NCBI RefSeq assembly: GCF_000972845.2
Contig: NC_040021.1
Location: 5,470,867-5,534,866 of the forward strand
Direction: 5' to 3'
DNA: 64,000 nucleotides
Origin: Larimichthys crocea
Taxonomy: Eukaryota; Chordata; Actinopteri; Sciaenidae
In this document: in pieces, positions 35,040 through 44,944 of the stretch
Layout of the letters: each line of letters starts with the position of its first letter
Position numbering within the stretch: position 1 is the stretch's first letter
Program-made: the position numbers and the translations under genes
The notes under the pieces: model-generated
What the model was told of the DNA's origin: nothing
Seen by the model: the letters and a program-made list of their open reading frames with translations, nothing else
Database searches by the model: none

Positions 35040-36062
35040 GGGACTTTTTTGTGAGTGCATACGTGTTTCTGCAGACTGCACAGTCCGGATTGCATCCCCG
35101 TGAAAATAAAGGAGAGTTTACGTGCACTAAAAAAGATTCACGCACACGGTTGCATGTAGTTTAACTTCCGAGTTTACGTCGCAGCCTCACAAATCTTCAG
35201 ATTCACAGCTCGGGGGGGGAAAAAGTCCCCGATCCGCTTCATCTATCATCTCCTTTAAGTTATATCACACAATATCCATGAAACAGACCACAGGCGAACA
35301 CCCAGCATTAGATTCTACAGCACGGGATAAAGTTGGAGCACACAGGATCGCTTTTTGCGCTTTTGCGCAACGGATCGCCTCGTCCAAAAAAAAAAAACGA
35401 GCCCCGGTCCTCTTTAACGACACAAAATACCTGCACAGGCTCCCCCATTATAAATAAGACAGCAGCGCATGCATTAAAGTAGAAACCAGAGTCCGGAATA
35501 ATCGCCACAATCGCACCATAAAGCGCAAGATCGCCGTCGTTACTGCGAGACTCGGTGGATCATATGGTTATTAACGCGTAGACCTCCGCGCACACAGGAA
35601 CTTTTTCTCCATTCATGCGCTGCGAGCCTCTTCCCGCACAGATACACTGCCTTTAATGCGTAAAACCGACAATCTCATGCAAAAAGCTGTGCGTGTTTTA
35701 TCTTTATTGTGCGTTTCGGTGCCCAAATGAAACACCCCGGAGTCCAAGTTAGTTTTAAAGCTTAGTTTAACCAGTGTTAGTCATCCGTCCAAGTCAGGAC
35801 AACCTACATGGCAAACAGACACAGACACAGACACAGAGGACGCTTCGAGGGTTTAACTGTGACAAAAAGCATCTCCACTCCACCTGAACGTCTCACGTCC
35901 AGAATGGTATTTTCTTTTTTTAAAACATCCCCAAACGCACGGGGGGTTTGCTTTTACAACTTTTCCTTCACACCTTGAAAACAACACACACCTGTCAGGA
36001 ATTCAGCCCCAAATGAAGCCAAACTTTCCCTTTTTTTAAACACCTTGGTGTTCGGTTCTTAC
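35040..36062 (-). other. CpG-enriched start of the presumed first intron
   Basis: Compared with the rest of the window, CpG dinucleotides are clearly more frequent here and in the adjoining exon, as expected of a vertebrate promoter-proximal island. It includes a palindromic TTGCGCAA (35363-35370, C/EBP-like). The intron begins at the donor 36062-36061. No second exon was recognised between here and position 1, so if the gene continues leftward its first intron exceeds 36 kb. Confidence 0.45.
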
Positions 36063-36144
36063 CTGTCGTTATCTGACCGGAGACGTTACCAAGAGTCGAG
36101 AAGAGAACCAGGAGTCCAGCGAACACAGAGAAAAGTGTATCCAT
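36063..36144 (-). CDS. Putative first coding exon: signal peptide of an unidentified secreted or membrane protein
   Basis: Reading the minus strand from 36144, an ATG in strong context (AAAC before it, G after it) opens 27 codons starting MDTLFSVFAGLLVLF. The first 23 residues have signal-peptide layout: a short polar start, a hydrophobic core (F-S-V-F-A-G-L-L-V-L-F) and a small-residue end N-V-S-G before Q-I-T-T. The frame then meets ACAG|GTAAGA at 36063/36062, a near-consensus donor, leaving phase 1. A signal exon followed by a phase-1 intron is typical of extracellular modular proteins (immunoglobulin, CUB, fibronectin III), which is a family-level expectation and not proof. The exon lies in CpG-rich sequence with a plausible 5' leader to the right. 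Downstream exons are not in the window and the gene was not identified. A chance frame is the main alternative. Confidence 0.62.
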
Positions 36145-36293
36145 GTTTAATAACGTGGCCGTGCGCCGGGAGTCTCTCCCCGAAGAAAAAGTTTGTTTTT
36201 TTCCCCTCTCCTGTCTGAGTTTCTCCGTCTTCTCCTCCTCCCCCGGCTTCTCCTCCTTTTCTTTCTCTCTGTCTGTCTCTCTTCGGTGGGTTA

Positions 36294-36329
36294 TTATTCC
36301 TCCTGTTGTGGTGGATGCAGCCGCTCCAT
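36294..36329 (-). other. Upstream ORF of 11 codons
   Basis: On the minus strand an ATG at 36329-36327 in the context GAAATGG opens M-E-R-L-H-P-P-Q-Q-E-E and stops with TAA at 36296-36294, 149 bases before the main ATG. If transcribed, it would be a classic short uORF able to reduce initiation at the main start. Whether the leader includes it depends on the unknown start site. Confidence 0.4.
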
Positions 36330-36430
36330 TTCTCTCTCCTTTCTCCGGTTTCTCTTCTCTTTTCGCTTCCTACGGGCTCTCGCGGACACCACACTTTGTT
36401 TCACGCGGAGTGAGTGAGGGAAGGGGGGGG

Positions 36431-36435
<5 letters not shown>

Positions 36436-36466
<31 letters not shown>
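36436..36466. repeat. (GA)n microsatellite at the presumed promoter
   Basis: A pure GA array of about 31 bp on the plus strand (TC on the transcribed strand), followed by GGGAGGGAGG. Such tracts are common near vertebrate transcription starts. Confidence 0.95.
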
Positions 36467-36471
<5 letters not shown>

Positions 36472-36498
36472 AGGCGGAGAGCAAGCGGAGAAAGTGTG

Positions 36499-36506
36499 TG
36501 ACGTCA
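36499..36506. promoter_or_regulatory. Palindromic CRE (TGACGTCA) upstream of the exon
   Basis: A full CREB/ATF palindrome lies about 355 bp upstream of the putative start codon, beside the GA tract, a usual distance for a functional promoter CRE. Three dispersed-repeat copies in this window also carry TGACGTCA, so the motif alone is weak evidence. This copy is not in recognisable repeat sequence. Confidence 0.45.
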
Positions 36507-36889
36507 TGAGACAGGAGTTAATTGAAAGAAAAAAAAACACAAATGTAAAAACAAAAAACAAAAAAAAAACCTGCATTTCTTGTAGTGTTTGTTTTATTTT
36601 TTTTACTTTTATTTTGAAACATCTATATCCACAAAAATAACTTTTTCTCCTCGTTATTGTTTTTTATTTAACTCTGAACAATAAAGAATATTTCAATTTT
36701 TAAGTCTTATATGTTGTACATGAATTTTTTCAATTGTTCTAACCATAACTGTGGTTCCAGAAAAGGAAAACATGTCCGTGTCGTGGTGTAACATGAAAAG
36801 TTTTGTGTTACAACGATACATTTTTCATGTTCTTATTACATACAAACTTATCAAGGTATGAACAAGAAACCTTCCTTGTCACACATGAA
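36507..36889. other. A/T-rich flank upstream of the presumed promoter
   Basis: Contains poly-A and poly-T runs at 36529-36570 and 36595-36620. No gene or repeat was recognised up to the repeat tail that follows. Confidence 0.5.
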
Positions 36890-37050
36890 TATTCCATGTT
36901 TATGGTTTCTACTTCTCAAAGGAAGTTTTTCCTTGCCACCATCACCGAGCGCTTGCTCATGGTGGGAATTGTTGGGTCTCTGTCAACAAGAGTAGAGTCT
37001 AGACTTGCTATGGAAAGTGTCATGAGATAACTAGTTATCAAATTACACTA
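36890..37050 (+). repeat. Teleost interspersed repeat tail (GGAAGTTTTTCCTTGCCACC type)
   Basis: The order CTTCTCAAAGGAAGTTTTTC, CTTGCTCATGGTGGGAATTG, TTGGGTCTCTGTCAACAAGA, TAGAGTCTAGACTTGCTATG and GTCATGAGATAACTAGTTAT matches a widespread teleost element tail. The 75-residue frame across it is incidental. Confidence 0.75.
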
Positions 37051-40009
37051 ATATATTTTCAAGACAAATGTAATCATCGCCATTAATTACCGTTTAACAG
37101 TAAGTGATTAGTATATATATAAGTATAATGAATTAAAAGTGACATATAAGTTCTTTTTCAAGCTACATAACCCTGAGTATTGTATGTTGTACATTATCTT
37201 TTCCTATTGTACTCGTCATAAAGGAAAAATCAGTATAGTGATATATAGTATTAATATAAATGCATTAAACATTCTAACAAGAAACGTTTGTATGTCATAA
37301 TAACCTTTTCAAAACTATTTTCTTAAGGGATCGTGTACCGTTGGCACGTTATCCCACTAATTACACCACAACTACTTAGTACAGTAATCAATGTTTCAAT
37401 AAATCAACAGGCAGCTGTTGATTTATGTTTGAACATATATATGAACATATATTTATTCAGAATATTTAGTACCTAAAGAGCCACAGGTTTCCTTCAGGAG
37501 TCGGTGGAGACCAAAAGCAGAGTAACAAGAGAGTGAATATTAGACTTAAGGTTTGCCAAAGGGGCCAGCAAGTCCCATTTAATGAACACTGATGGATGAG
37601 TAAGTATAACCAACTGTCGGGTAACAAGTCAGCTTAAAAGGTGATTATTAATTGTTGCCAGCTTGTTGATGCTGCCCACAAGTGTCCAAAAAAACTCAAG
37701 TTATTGCAAGTTTAAACATTCAAATATATTATTGTCGATAAACAGGGACAGTCTTACTGGTCACCGCTGACAACAGTTCAAAAACAGTTCTGACACCAAA
37801 TGTTTAAAATTCCTGGCACAGTTCAGGAATTCTGTCCAGCTCTGGGCCCCCTAAACCATTCAGCCACTCCCACCCACAAAGGCCCTGATAATAAAGCATA
37901 TAGAAGAGAATACAATAGAATAGAATAATATGGACTCAACCCATATCCTCTGCAGGCAAGACAGTAAACAAAACAGACAAACTAACTCACACTGGTGCAA
38001 AGGGATTTTTAAAATTGAACTCATTTACAGCACAGAAAGAATCAACAGAGACGTTAGAAGAGTTCTGTAGGACAAAATACTCAAACTCAAAGAGATTATC
38101 CTGAGCACCAGGACTTGGATCTGCAACATCATCAAGATATACAGCCAGAAGGTGCTTCTTTTTGATTTAAAGGAGACCTTGTGGACAGTGGGTGGGCTGT
38201 GAACATAACTATTTTTTATTTGTGCAAGAACCTTTCTGTCAAAAAGTGATTTAAATTGCTTTAGCATTGAGTTGAAGGATGACTTTTATATCCTTGGTTT
38301 CAGACCATAAAATGCATCACCTGAAAAACGCATTCTGTGCCTGTGGCACATTTGCAATTCACTTATCTACATGTACAATTCACTTACGTGGGTATATATA
38401 TATATATATGTGCATTATACAGTAGCGTACTTGCTAGTGCCGGCTTCTGTATGTTCCTTGTATAATTAAAAACAAATCATTTGCCCACATTTCACCATCT
38501 GCCAACGTCGGTGACAGCTGTGCGTGTCAAAGTAGGGCTAGATGACATCATGACAGGCCTGCCAAAAAGACAAAATAGATGTTTTGATTTGGTACACAGC
38601 TGAGCTAAAAATACATGGTGTGCATGGAAATGTTCAAGCAGGGAACTGCTGTGTATCCTCTGACTGTGTTTTGTCTCTCTTAGTGCCACCTCTCCCACAT
38701 AAAAGCTGTGAAATATCTCCTTCTACCAAGTTTCTGGCTATGGGCGACAGAAATATTCACACAGAAGCAAACTTTGGTCTCTGCAGAGACAAGAAATCCA
38801 TTTCCGAGACGTTCACAGAGGTGGCTGGATTGTTAGTGTCCTCGTAATTACAGATGTTTTCTTTCTGTCTCAGCAGTAAATGTGTCTCTGGTCTGGAATT
38901 GTAAGTGTCCTGCGTTTAAACCTGGGTGTTCTGTCACCGAATATCACTCTGATGCTACCACTCACGCTTCAAAATGCGGGTTTGCTATTGTTGGTAGCCT
39001 GCCATTATAGACAGCAGTGTATCCTCGCTGCTGTGTTTGCTGAAGTTGCAGGTTCCAGGTTGTTATTTGCAGTTATTTTCTCGCGCGCGCACTGCTGTCA
39101 TGCCATACTTTTGTATGCATTGATGCAGGCTGCTTTTACATTTGCACGTTTGTGTGTACAGTGGGGCTGAAATCATCGAAGCACACCTCTACTTTCAACT
39201 CAGGAATGACTCTTTATTCTTATACACAGCGACTACAACTCTATTTGTAGTCAAAGAATGTCTGTGTTGCCCTGTCGGACACATCTACAGTCTTCAAAGA
39301 TAAAACCAGGGTTTTAAATCCACTCCTAATGACTCGGGATGTACAGATCTTCTATTCAGTGCAAAATATGACAGACAAACATTGTCTCTCAGTGTGAATT
39401 CTTGCCTGCGGCGATTTGAAGATGAGATCTGTGTCCATCCCGCCATTGTTTTTCCTCACAAACAAAACTATCATGATGTAAATATTACCTGGTTTCAGGT
39501 GAGGAAAAAGCCATCTGAGAAAAATATGGCAGGTAGTCATCGCTGTGTAATAACAACAGACTGAAAGTTGGTCTACACAGAAAAAAAAAACTCTGGAGCT
39601 GGAAACAGACAACAAGCATAAACAGATTTTCTTTATTTTTTTTATTTTGATCCACCGGGTGACCCCGTTCGACCCAGATGCAGGTACATTGTTCCTGTGC
39701 AGGCAATTTCCAGCAATCTAACCTCTCTCAGCGCTCACTGGAGCTCACCGGTACCTCAATGCAATTTCAAGACCAAATGTGCCATCCGGTGTCTGGTCTA
39801 TGATGGATTATAGAGGAGGCTCCTGTGTTTTTAGACTAACCCCATCAACAGAAAAGAATGTATATAATTGGACCATTTTGAGAAACCTTGAATTACATTC
39901 AGGTAGGTTTTTTTTAGTCGCACTAGCAGCATGACTCTGGCAGAGGCATTGTCAGTCTTTCAGTGAGAAAAAAACAATGGTGTGATAGATACAAACATCT
40001 CTTTGGGTC
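37051..40009. other. Non-coding stretch, AT-rich, no gene recognised
   Basis: Positions 37051-37450 are strongly AT-rich. A (TA)n run sits at 38396-38409. A minus frame at 38025-38267 (80 residues, one hydrophobic Leu/Ile stretch) has no recognised domain. Frames at 38584-38847, 38880-39170 and 39352-39706 are also unsupported. A GCGCGCGC run occurs near 39083. Confidence 0.5.
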
Positions 40010-40400
40010 CACATTAAAATATTGTAGCAAGTACTGGATGGATTGCGTTCACGGACCCTTGAGAATGAAGCCTACTGACCTTGATGATCTTCTCTCTTCT
40101 CACCAGCAATGTTTTTAGTGAAATGTCTCAGTAACCCTTGGATTAAATGCATTTAAACTCTGTGCAGACATTCATGGTTCACAGACGATGAATGACATTG
40201 ACTTTGATGAGTCCTCTGACTTTTCCTCTAGTGCCACCATGAGGTTAGAACTATTGGGTATATTTATGTTGGGTTGAATTCTGAGTTTGTGACCAAATAG
40301 CCACAAAACTAATGCATGCTGAAGTGTTGAACACAGCAGACATTACACCTGCTAAACATCAGCATGTTCTCACACATGTATACTGTACACGAAGCGTCTC
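40010..40400 (+). repeat. Dispersed teleost repeat ('GGATGGATTG...CTAAACATCAGCATG' type)
   Basis: Ordered blocks: ACTGGATGGATTGCGTTCAC, AGTGAAATGTCTCAGTAACC, CTTTTCCTCTAGTGCCACCA, GTGACCAAATAGCCACAAAA and CACCTGCTAAACATCAGCAT. They match a very common teleost repeat. A second, interrupted copy is at 50480-51790. No coding capacity was seen. Confidence 0.75.
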
Positions 40401-41574
40401 CTAGTGTCTCTCTGACCACTGTTTGATTGACAGCTCTATGGCTCTCCTGTTATTTTATTCCCAACCGTGAAGGCAGCACAAGTTCTTTTTCTACCACTGT
40501 CTGTCTGTCATGTGTGCTTTATTTGAAGTTGGATACAGAAAAAAGTCAAAACTGACTTTGTCCTCTTGGTTCAGGTAGTTTTAGAAAGATGAATTTTACA
40601 GTAGACAGAAAAAAATCCTGCAGGCAGTACCTCATAGCCCAGAATGTCCTTTCAGTTTTTGATAAAGCCTTGACTTGTCACATCGCTGTAATGTATATGA
40701 GAAATGGGTTTGACTCTGGTGGCAGTAAATTTAAAGTTTGACGCGACCTGAAATAGACACTTATTTAAACACGTTGGGGTTATGATGAAGGATCGGCATG
40801 AGATTTATTTTTACAGTAAACGCGGACACATTGAAGTCAGAAAAACTTGTCCTCAACTGACACGTGACAAGATGAATGAGTCGCAGAAATAAATTCGATT
40901 CATGAATGCTAAATACTTTTTAAACCTTTTAGCGTTTCATCAACCACAGGAATGAAAACATGACTGGCATTGTCTCCCCATGAAGGGACTGAAGAAAGAG
41001 AAGAAAAGACGAGAAGTAAGCGGGACATAAGGTCAGCTCATTTGATTTTGGCTTCAATCCATTCACAGTCTGAATAGAAACAGCTAATTATTTTTTAAAG
41101 GTGTAACCTTCACTCTGTTATGATGAATATGTGGGCCTTCCAATGCAAAGACATTCAGCTTTTGAATCTCTACACACATACACACACACACACACAAAAT
41201 TAAAATAAATCAAACTTACTGAATTAAATTGTCATAAAGAGAACTTGAACTGAATGCTCCCCAGGATTCTGCCCTCAGATTTGACGAGTGTCTGTCAAAA
41301 CAGACACAGAAATGTGCTCAGAGGATCTGACAGAATCTATAGAGCTTCTATGAAATAATCAATGGCATTGATAGAGCAGAAATCAAAGCAGGACATACCA
41401 AAACAACCGATAAATTCACAGGGAACGACAACAGGTGAGTGTAAGCGCTTGCCCTAAGTCAGTTGGGAAATGTTTCAGCCGCCGTGACCCTGATGGTTGG
41501 ATGGATGGACAACATGGTTGAAAACATGAAAGCAGCAAGAACAATACAGGTTTAACTTGCAGGATCCTTCCATG
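40401..41574. other. Non-coding stretch, no gene recognised
   Basis: A short CA array lies at 41176-41195. No domain-bearing frame or recognised repeat was seen. Confidence 0.5.
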
Positions 41575-41695
41575 GAAGTCTCTATGACGTCACTCATAGG
41601 TATCTATAGAGTATGGAGTGTGGTGGCTCCATACTGAGGACTGGTTGCACAAACAAGTCACCTGTTACGTCACCTACCCGTCAATCCCAAGCTTG
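41575..41695 (-). repeat. Dispersed repeat family 'B', reverse fragment
   Basis: The block CTATGACGTCACTCATAGGT, followed later by GTCACCTACCCGTCAATC, corresponds to the 5' part of the reverse copy at 51795. It contains TGACGTCA at 41585-41592. Confidence 0.5.
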
Positions 41696-42520
41696 ATGAA
41701 GTTGTAGGAGTAGGAAAACATCCATTGATCCATTGTTCCTATAAAAATATTGATTTGTGCAGCTTTAGATAAAGGTGGAGGTGAGTTAAATGACAAGCGG
41801 GAGGGATGTTTTTGTATGTGGCGGTGAGGATGAATTATTGAGAATTAATGTGCATAACTGAGGGCTAAAAATTCACCTCAGCTTCCACACTGGTCCTAAG
41901 ATTATTTTTGGAAAAAGGACACAGTGCCCTTGTTTAAGTAGCATGCCACTACACAAGGTGTAGCTTGTACTCTTTAATAATAATAAAAAAAAGCAATTCA
42001 CAGACGAGCCCATTCAAAGAAGGCAGCTTATGAAAGTCCTTAAAAAAAATCACATGGCAGAGGAACGCAGGCATGTTTAGCACTGATTAACTGTGTTTGG
42101 GAAAGAATGGCAGCCCCTCCCACGTCAGATGAAAAGAGGAAAAGAGTGAATATGCTTTTACATCTGAAAGCCAAATAACCCGCAAAGGTGAAAGAAAAAG
42201 GAAAAACGACAACACTAAACGTGAAAATGAATAAATACACAAAACAAACAAAAGTCTATTGAGCAGGCAATGACCAAAAAGTCAGTTGCCGGTGCATCTT
42301 TTTCAAAAGCTCTTTCATTTCCAGATATGAAAATGTAAAAGTATTTCGCTTTTCATAATTCTTGTTCAGTTTCCGAGAGAGCAGAAAAGTATTTAAGAGA
42401 TATTCCAGCACATCCGCATCATAGACATGTTTGAACAGGTTGTGAGGTGAGATCGATCAATGACCAAAAGCTCTCCAACTCAAGTCTGAAGTGCCACCTT
42501 CATCACTTTCAGGCTGTGAT
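41696..42520. other. Non-coding stretch, no gene recognised
   Basis: A/G-rich in parts (42120-42250). The 66-residue minus frame at 42040-42240 has a Phe-rich hydrophobic start but no domain. Confidence 0.45.
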
Positions 42521-42751
42521 AAAGAACCAGTGTGTAGGATTTAGTGGTATAGTCAGTGATTGCAACCTTCTCACCTCACCCTCTCCTTATTAGCGAGAAG
42601 AAGGAACTACGGTGGTCATGAAACATACAACAACAGCATGGAGGACTCACAGCGTCCACGCTGATGAAAACATAGTTGTGTATATTATATTATATTTATG
42701 CCATGTTCTGTAAAATAGAGCCCCCTAAATCTTACAAACTAGCCCTTCAAG
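42521..42751 (+). mobile_element. TTAA-ended teleost MITE, copy 2 (deleted)
   Basis: The left end AAGAACCAGTGTGTAGGATT and the right end CCCCCTAAATCTTACAAACT followed by AGCCCTTCAA are the diverged inverted ends of the element at 11856-12214, here in opposite orientation. The middle is shortened (about 231 bp against 359 bp), with the CCTACGGTGG-type core reduced to CTACGGTGGTCATG. No flanking TTAA is preserved. Confidence 0.75.
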
Positions 42752-43034
42752 AATGGGGGGGAAACTTTTTTTCCAGAGCTTTTAACCATGTCACACAGTC
42801 TTCACAGGAATGGATGTGTCAACATACAAGCTCAGAAGCTGTTATAATAAAATAAGACTGATGAAGATCATGTGATTCCTCTGAAAGCTCTATAGACAGA
42901 AGCTTGGTAGTTTGAGTTCACGTTAGAATTCACTGTAAGACATCACGGACGAGAAGTCCGAAAAGTGCACCTATAGGCTCACACATCCGTTTCCATGACA
43001 ACTGTGGAAACTCCATCCACTGATGAAGATCGTG

Positions 43035-43089
43035 TGACACTATGGACAGTATAAAGAATGGATGGCGTATCCGTAACGTCACCCACAAG
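43035..43089 (-). repeat. Dispersed repeat family 'B', reverse terminal fragment
   Basis: ACTATGGACAGTATAAAGAA followed by GTAACGTCACCCACAAGG matches the start of the reverse copy at 51795 (TATAAAGCATGGATG...TGACGTCACCCA). The CRE palindrome is decayed here to TAACGTCA. Confidence 0.55.
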
Positions 43090-43271
43090 GAGGAGAGGAG
43101 AGAAGAGGAGAGGAGAGGAGAGGAGAGGAGAGGAGTTATATAGTTTCTTCTTGTAGACAGAGTTGGCAAAGCTCCGTGTTAACACAAACACGCAGAGTTA
43201 AACCATTTGGGGTCTGTGTGCGAGAGATATGCATGTTCATGTTCAGTCTCAAGGTCGCAGTTATGGGAGGA

Positions 43272-43301
<30 letters not shown>
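43090..43301. repeat. (AGGAG)n and (TG)n arrays
   Basis: A pentanucleotide array lies at 43090-43135 and a TG array at 43275-43301. The same AGGAG class occurs at 23863-23953 and, in complement, at 49927-49956. Confidence 0.92.
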
Positions 43302-43305
<4 letters not shown>

Positions 43306-44890
43306 CTATGAAAAAACACAGATAGGAAAAGAAAGTTTGCGTTCGTTATTTTTTCCCTCATGCACACTCAGGTCTGAGGTATGCAACGTGACGTGACGGC
43401 GCGTAAACACAGGTGCACAAATATGTACTTTTGCATACTCGGCACTACTCGCAACACTCTGACTCGGACGCATACTTGAAGCCAGTTTTTCAGCTCATCC
43501 TTCCTTCCTCCCTCGTAACGTTGGGTGTTGTTGCTCACTGGTGTGGACAGATGTTACGGAGCTGTTGAACAACCTAGCAGAAGGGAACTCGTGTCTGAAT
43601 GCAGGCCTGACACTCAGCCAAGAAAAGACTGGAGATGAAGACACTGGTTCTCATCTGTTCAGTCATGATGATATTAAATGTTATGGATTTAGGTGATCAG
43701 AATGTTTGGATAAAGAAATTGACAGGATATTAATATATCGTCTTATCTGTCTGTGAACTCGACTGCCTGCTGTTCTGTGACAACATCTGTGAATCAAAGA
43801 TACAATAAACAGCTTTGAATATGTTTTCTGCACCCATACCAGGAAAACATGTGTTCATCTCAGTCTGGGGTGTATTTTTACACTTCTTCAGTGATTTTCC
43901 TGAAGAACTCAACTGCATCTCATCAGCTCGTGTATGTTTCCTGCAAACTTTCCCCCACCCCAAAATAAAACCACATCCAAGCACGTATCGAGTCACACGA
44001 ACACTTGTAAAGCCTCTCTGGCTTTGCATACTCGTGTTTGCTTGCGTCACACCGGTGATACACAAAGAAATGAGTCCCTGCAAGCGACACAATCGAGCAT
44101 GATATCTTCGATGAGTTGGAGATGATCCCACACTGCAGTTTGGCCACTAAGTCTGTCCACATATTGGAAGCCTTATAGGAAGCAGCTGAATTTCATTTTT
44201 GCAGCGTGTTTTCTTTCCAATTTGTATTCTGTGCTCTCTCTCTGCCAATGTATGTGCATGCCTACAAAAGCCACGTGATAAAATATATGGCCAAGGATGT
44301 TAAATTTAACCCAGAACATCAAGTCTGTTGAACAAAACTGTCTCGCTGAAGGAGCTTTCTCTTGTAATTACTGCTCTCATGTTTGTTAAATTGTATTGTG
44401 TATTGCCTGTGCAGAATATTCAAATTTCTTAATCACAGTTTTTAATGATTTGGCCACTTCACACGTACTATTCCCATCTATGCAAGCCTATCCACTGAGC
44501 CATGAAGGGGAAGGGTTAGTCCACACACTTGCCATCACAGTGCTCACAGATTCAGCCAAGGAAGACACAGTTGGCTGTATTTTTTGCTTGGCTTTACTAA
44601 AAGCTGTGAACCTGATTTAAAGTGATAATCTCGGAAGATCAGTGTTCGGCTTTGTTGCTGTTTTGCTGTGGCTGGAGAGGATTTTTTCCAGGTTAAGACC
44701 AACGCCGGCTGTTCAAAACAGAAATAAAAGCTTTTTTTCAGGGATCTGGCTACAGGTTGATGTAAAAACCAATGGGAGATAGAAAGTGTGAAACCTGACA
44801 CTGAGTGACGTGCTAATGTGAGAGATTATTACTTTAGGAGGTGTTATTATAGAGCGCGGTGTGGAGCTTTGAAGAATCAGCATTATCAAG

Positions 44891-44892
<2 letters not shown>
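43302..44892. other. Non-coding stretch, no gene recognised
   Basis: Opposing frames at 43730-44162 and 43815-44125 overlap on both strands without domains. Nothing else was recognised. Confidence 0.5.
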
Positions 44893-44932
<40 letters not shown>

Positions 44933-44944
44933 GTGTGTGTGTGT
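44893..44944. repeat. (TG)n microsatellite, 52 bp
   Basis: TG array with one GC interruption near 44927. A shorter impure TG run lies at 45129-45160. Confidence 0.95.

Larger units (their letters stand above)
36145..36470 (-). other. Presumed 5' untranslated leader of the 36144 gene
   Basis: Upstream of the ATG on the minus strand lies GC- and CpG-rich, purine-rich sequence ending at a GA/TC tract. Its length and composition suit a vertebrate 5' leader. The true transcription start is unknown. The 165-residue plus frame at 36143-36640 lies antisense to it and is low-complexity Ser/Phe/Arg sequence, so I do not regard it as a gene. Confidence 0.42.

Noticed and set aside
36143..36640. 165-residue plus-strand frame starting opposite the putative exon
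   Set aside because: Ser/Phe- and Arg/Glu-rich low-complexity sequence crossing the GA tract. The antisense minus-strand signal-peptide exon with a splice donor is the better explanation.
38025..38267. 80-residue minus-strand frame with a hydrophobic Leu/Ile stretch
   Set aside because: No recognised domain, no supporting exon boundaries and AT-rich surroundings. It was considered as a membrane-protein fragment but cannot be supported.
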